This document shows positions 62,701-64,000 of a stretch of DNA of 64,000 nucleotides, piece by piece. The notes beneath the pieces were generated by a model, which searched no databases, was not told the DNA's origin, and worked only from the letters and a program-made list of their open reading frames with translations. The DNA comes from Mucilaginibacter sp. JRF. GTDB taxonomy: Bacteria > Bacteroidota > Bacteroidia > Sphingobacteriales > Sphingobacteriaceae. The translations under genes were made by a program, and so were the position numbers. The stretch lies in NCBI RefSeq assembly GCF_015223065.1, contig NZ_JADFBY010000004.1, positions 310,001 to 374,000 on the forward strand, in the 5' to 3' direction. Position 1 is the first letter of the stretch. Every line of letters starts with the position of its first letter.

Positions 62701-64000
62701 CGCCTGTATACCCAGCCTGTGCAGCGTAGGCGCACGGTTTAGTAACACAGGGTGACCTTTAAGTACGTTCTCTAATATATCCCAAACTAATGGGTCTTTA
62801 CGGTCAACTATCTTTTTGGCTGATTTTACTGTTTTAACCACACCACGCTCAATCATCTTGCGAATGATGAATGGTTTAAACAGCTCGGCTGCCATATCTT
62901 TAGGTAAACCACACTCGTGTAATTTAAGGTTAGGACCTACAACAATTACCGAACGTGCAGAGTAATCGACACGTTTACCTAATAAGTTTTGACGGAAACG
63001 GCCTTGTTTACCTTTCAGAATGTCTGAAAGTGATTTAAGGGCACGGTTACCTTCAGTTTTTACAGCGTTAACTTTACGTGAGTTATCAAATAACGAATCC
63101 ACAGCTTCCTGTAGCATACGTTTTTCGTTACGTAAAATTACTTCCGGTGCTTTAATCTCGATCAAACGTTTTAAACGGTTGTTACGGATGATAACACGAC
63201 GGTAAAGGTCATTCAAGTCAGATGTAGCGAAACGGCCACCCTCTAACGGCACCAACGGACGTAACTCAGGCGGGATAACCGGAACGATCTTAACGATCAT
63301 CCACTCAGGGTTATTCTCGATACGGTTTTTAGCATCACGGAAAGCCTCAACAACCTGTAAGCGTTTTAACGCCTCGTTTTTACGTTGTTGTGAAGTTTCG
63401 TTAGCTGCCTGGTGGCGCAGGTTGTATGAAAGTGAATCCAGATCAAGGCGTTTCAGTAATTCTTCAAGCGCCTCGGCACCCATCTTGGCCACAAATTTCT
63501 GTGGGTCCTTATCGTCAAGGTACTGGTTCTCTTTTGGTAAAGTATCTAATACATCAAGGTATTCTTCTTCAGTAAGGAAATCCATTTTCTGGATGCCATC
63601 ACCTTCTTTAATACCCGGCTGTATAACTACATATCTTTCGTAGTAAATAATAAGGTCGAGCTTTTTGGTTGGTAAACCTAAAAGGTAACCTATTTTGTTT
63701 GGTAATGAACGGAAGTACCAGATGTGCGCAACCGGAACCACTAAGTTAATGTGGCCCATACGTTCACGGCGTACTTTCTTTTCAGTTACTTCAACACCAC
63801 AACGGTCACACACGATGCCTTTGTAACGTATACGTTTGTATTTACCGCAATGGCACTCATAATCTTTAACCGGACCGAAGATACGTTCGCAAAACAAACC
63901 ATCGCGCTCAGGCTTGTAAGTCCTGTAGTTGATGGTTTCCGGCTTCAAAACTTCACCGCTTGAACGCTCAAGTATAGACTCCGGAGAGGCCAGACTGATT
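59764..64000 (-). CDS. rpoC: DNA-directed RNA polymerase subunit beta prime, N-terminus cut by window edge
   Basis: The reading frame is open to base 64000; upstream of the TTG at 63948 it continues as [19 protein letters not shown], so the true start lies outside the window and only a short N-terminal piece is missing. About 1,411 residues are present. Landmarks: zinc finger [20 protein letters not shown], the catalytic loop [15 protein letters not shown], the trigger-loop region, and the second zinc site [16 protein letters not shown]. The C-terminus ends with the conserved [13 protein letters not shown] and an acidic tail. A terminator follows. Confidence 0.99.
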   Translation of the reverse strand, partial: ISLASPESILERSSGEVLKPETINYRTYKPERDGLFCERIFGPVKDYECHCGKYKRIRYKGIVCDRCGVEVTEKKVRRERMGHINLVVPVAHIWYFRSLPNKIGYLLGLPTKKLDLIIYYERYVVIQPGIKEGDGIQKMDFLTEEEYLDVLDTLPKENQYLDDKDPQKFVAKMGAEALEELLKRLDLDSLSYNLRHQAANETSQQRKNEALKRLQVVEAFRDAKNRIENNPEWMIVKIVPVIPPELRPLVPLEGGRFATSDLNDLYRRVIIRNNRLKRLIEIKAPEVILRNEKRMLQEAVDSLFDNSRKVNAVKTEGNRALKSLSDILKGKQGRFRQNLLGKRVDYSARSVIVVGPNLKLHECGLPKDMAAELFKPFIIRKMIERGVVKTVKSAKKIVDRKDPLVWDILENVLKGHPVLLNRAPTLHRLGIQAFQPRLVEGKAIQLHPLTCTAFNADFDGDQMAVHVPLGNAAILEAQVLMLASHNILNPANGTPITVPSQDMVLGLYYITKGRKTDETRVVKGQGLSFYSAEEVIIAYNEKKIDLHAFIKVKANVKERDGSIVNKLIETTVGRVLFNQHVPEEVGYINELLTKKSLRDIIGDVVKNTGMARAAQFLDDIKELGFKMAFQGGLSFNLKDINIPEEKVTLIAQASKEVEEVMGNYNMGFITNNERYNQIIDIWTRINNRLTANVMNILSTDNQGFNSVYMMLDSGARGSKEQIRQLAGMRGLMAKPQKSGSGGEIIENPILSNFKEGLSVLEYFISTHGARKGLADTALKTADAGYLTRRLHDVAQDMIVGEVDCGTLRGIYTTALKDNEDIVEPLYDRILGRTSLHDVHDPITNELLVSAGQDITEEIGKNIENSPLEGIEIRSVLTCESKRGVCALCYGRNLASGKRVQKGEAVGVIAAQSIGEPGTQLTLRTFHVGGTASNIAAESQINAKFDGIIEFENVRTVEYETEEGSVDVVLGRSGEFRIIEAGSNKVIMTNNIPYGSYLYIKDGSKITKGDRICSWDPYNAVIISEFAGTARFEAVLEGITFREESDEQTGHREKVIIDTRDKTKNPVIQVADNKGEIIKGYNIPVGAHIAVDEGDKLKTGQVIAKIPRSTGKTRDITGGLPRVTELFEARNPSNPAVVTEIDGVVTLGGVKRGNREISIESKDGQVKKYLVPLSKHILVQDNDFIKAGMPLSDGSISPADILAIKGPAAVQEYLVNGIQEVYRLQGVKINDKHFEVIVHQMMQKVSIEDAGDTRFLEREAVDSWDFMLENDDIFDKKVVVEPGDSTTLKAGQIISMRKLRDENSALKRRDLKLVEVRDAIAATSSPILQGITRASLGTKSFISAASFQETTKVLNEAAIAGKRDKMLGLKENVIVGHLIPSGTGLREYENIRVGSQEEFDRLMASKTEDVEA

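Noticed and set aside
63946-63948. TTG at 63948 as the start of rpoC
   Set aside because: The frame continues upstream with conserved RpoC sequence ([19 protein letters not shown]) to the window edge.
1-64000. tRNA, rRNA or riboswitch
   Set aside because: Gaps were read on both strands; no cloverleaf with a CCA-type end, rRNA segment or known riboswitch core was recognised, though a covariance-model search was not possible.

Overview
The window is a chromosomal segment from a member of the Bacteroidota, most likely Sphingobacteriaceae (Mucilaginibacter or Pedobacter-like). Supporting evidence: a SprA-type T9SS/gliding translocon, a Bacteroidetes-style RpoC with a DUF3467 gene, TAnnTTTG-type -7 boxes, two adjacent TatA proteins, and intergenic palindromes of the kind scattered through these genomes. 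Both ends cut a gene: sprA loses its C-terminal part at base 1, and rpoC loses its first residues at base 64000. I recognised no rRNA, tRNA, CRISPR, transposase or prophage gene.

Bases 1-28,400 are mostly housekeeping and envelope genes. On the minus strand: sprA, ruvA, maeB, a LysM lytic transglycosylase, gatA, two tatA genes, an EnvC-like degenerate M23 protein, a DUF4292-like lipoprotein, a TPR protein, dut, a polysaccharide flippase, acylphosphatase, an RDD protein, two envelope-stress-like membrane proteins (LiaF/DUF5668-like and PspC) and an SDR. After a convergent/divergent patch (PfkB kinase, universal stress protein), the plus strand carries an MlaE/MlaF-like ABC pair, an RNA methyltransferase-like gene and two lipoproteins. 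A 620-bp gene-free stretch with two palindromic repeats follows, then a UbiD-family decarboxylase, a sugar nucleotidyltransferase and DUF3467.

Bases 28,460-59,650 form a roughly 31-kb exopolysaccharide/capsule locus, all on the minus strand. It lies between rpoC and DUF3467, which I recall as neighbours in related genomes. In order of transcription it encodes: a CpsB/YwqE-type phosphatase, UDP-glucose dehydrogenase, Wza, Wzc with an unusual Gly-Tyr repeat tail, a winged-helix plus degenerate nucleotidyltransferase regulator, an ABC exporter, NeuB, a NeuA-HAD fusion, a pyruvyltransferase, a GT-B-like protein, a WbsX/GH99-like protein, three GT2 enzymes, a Wzy-like polymerase and a fourth GT2. 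After a 406-bp regulatory gap a second unit follows: 2-hydroxyacid dehydrogenase, Gfo/Idh oxidoreductase, SIS isomerase, inositol-monophosphatase-like phosphatase, YhcH/NanQ-like protein, a second CMP-sugar cytidylyltransferase, an HpcH/HpaI aldolase, two DUF115-type proteins, a secreted beta-helix protein, and gmd and fcl for GDP-L-fucose.

The most interesting signal is this second unit. Isomerase, phosphatase, pyruvate-type aldolase, anomerase-like protein and cytidylyltransferase parallel the Kdo pathway steps, but an HpcH/HpaI aldolase stands where a PEP-dependent synthase would be expected. It could be an undescribed route to a CMP-activated 3-deoxy-2-ulosonic acid, next to a separate NeuB/NeuA-HAD nonulosonate route in the same locus. 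This is inference from gene content and motifs only.
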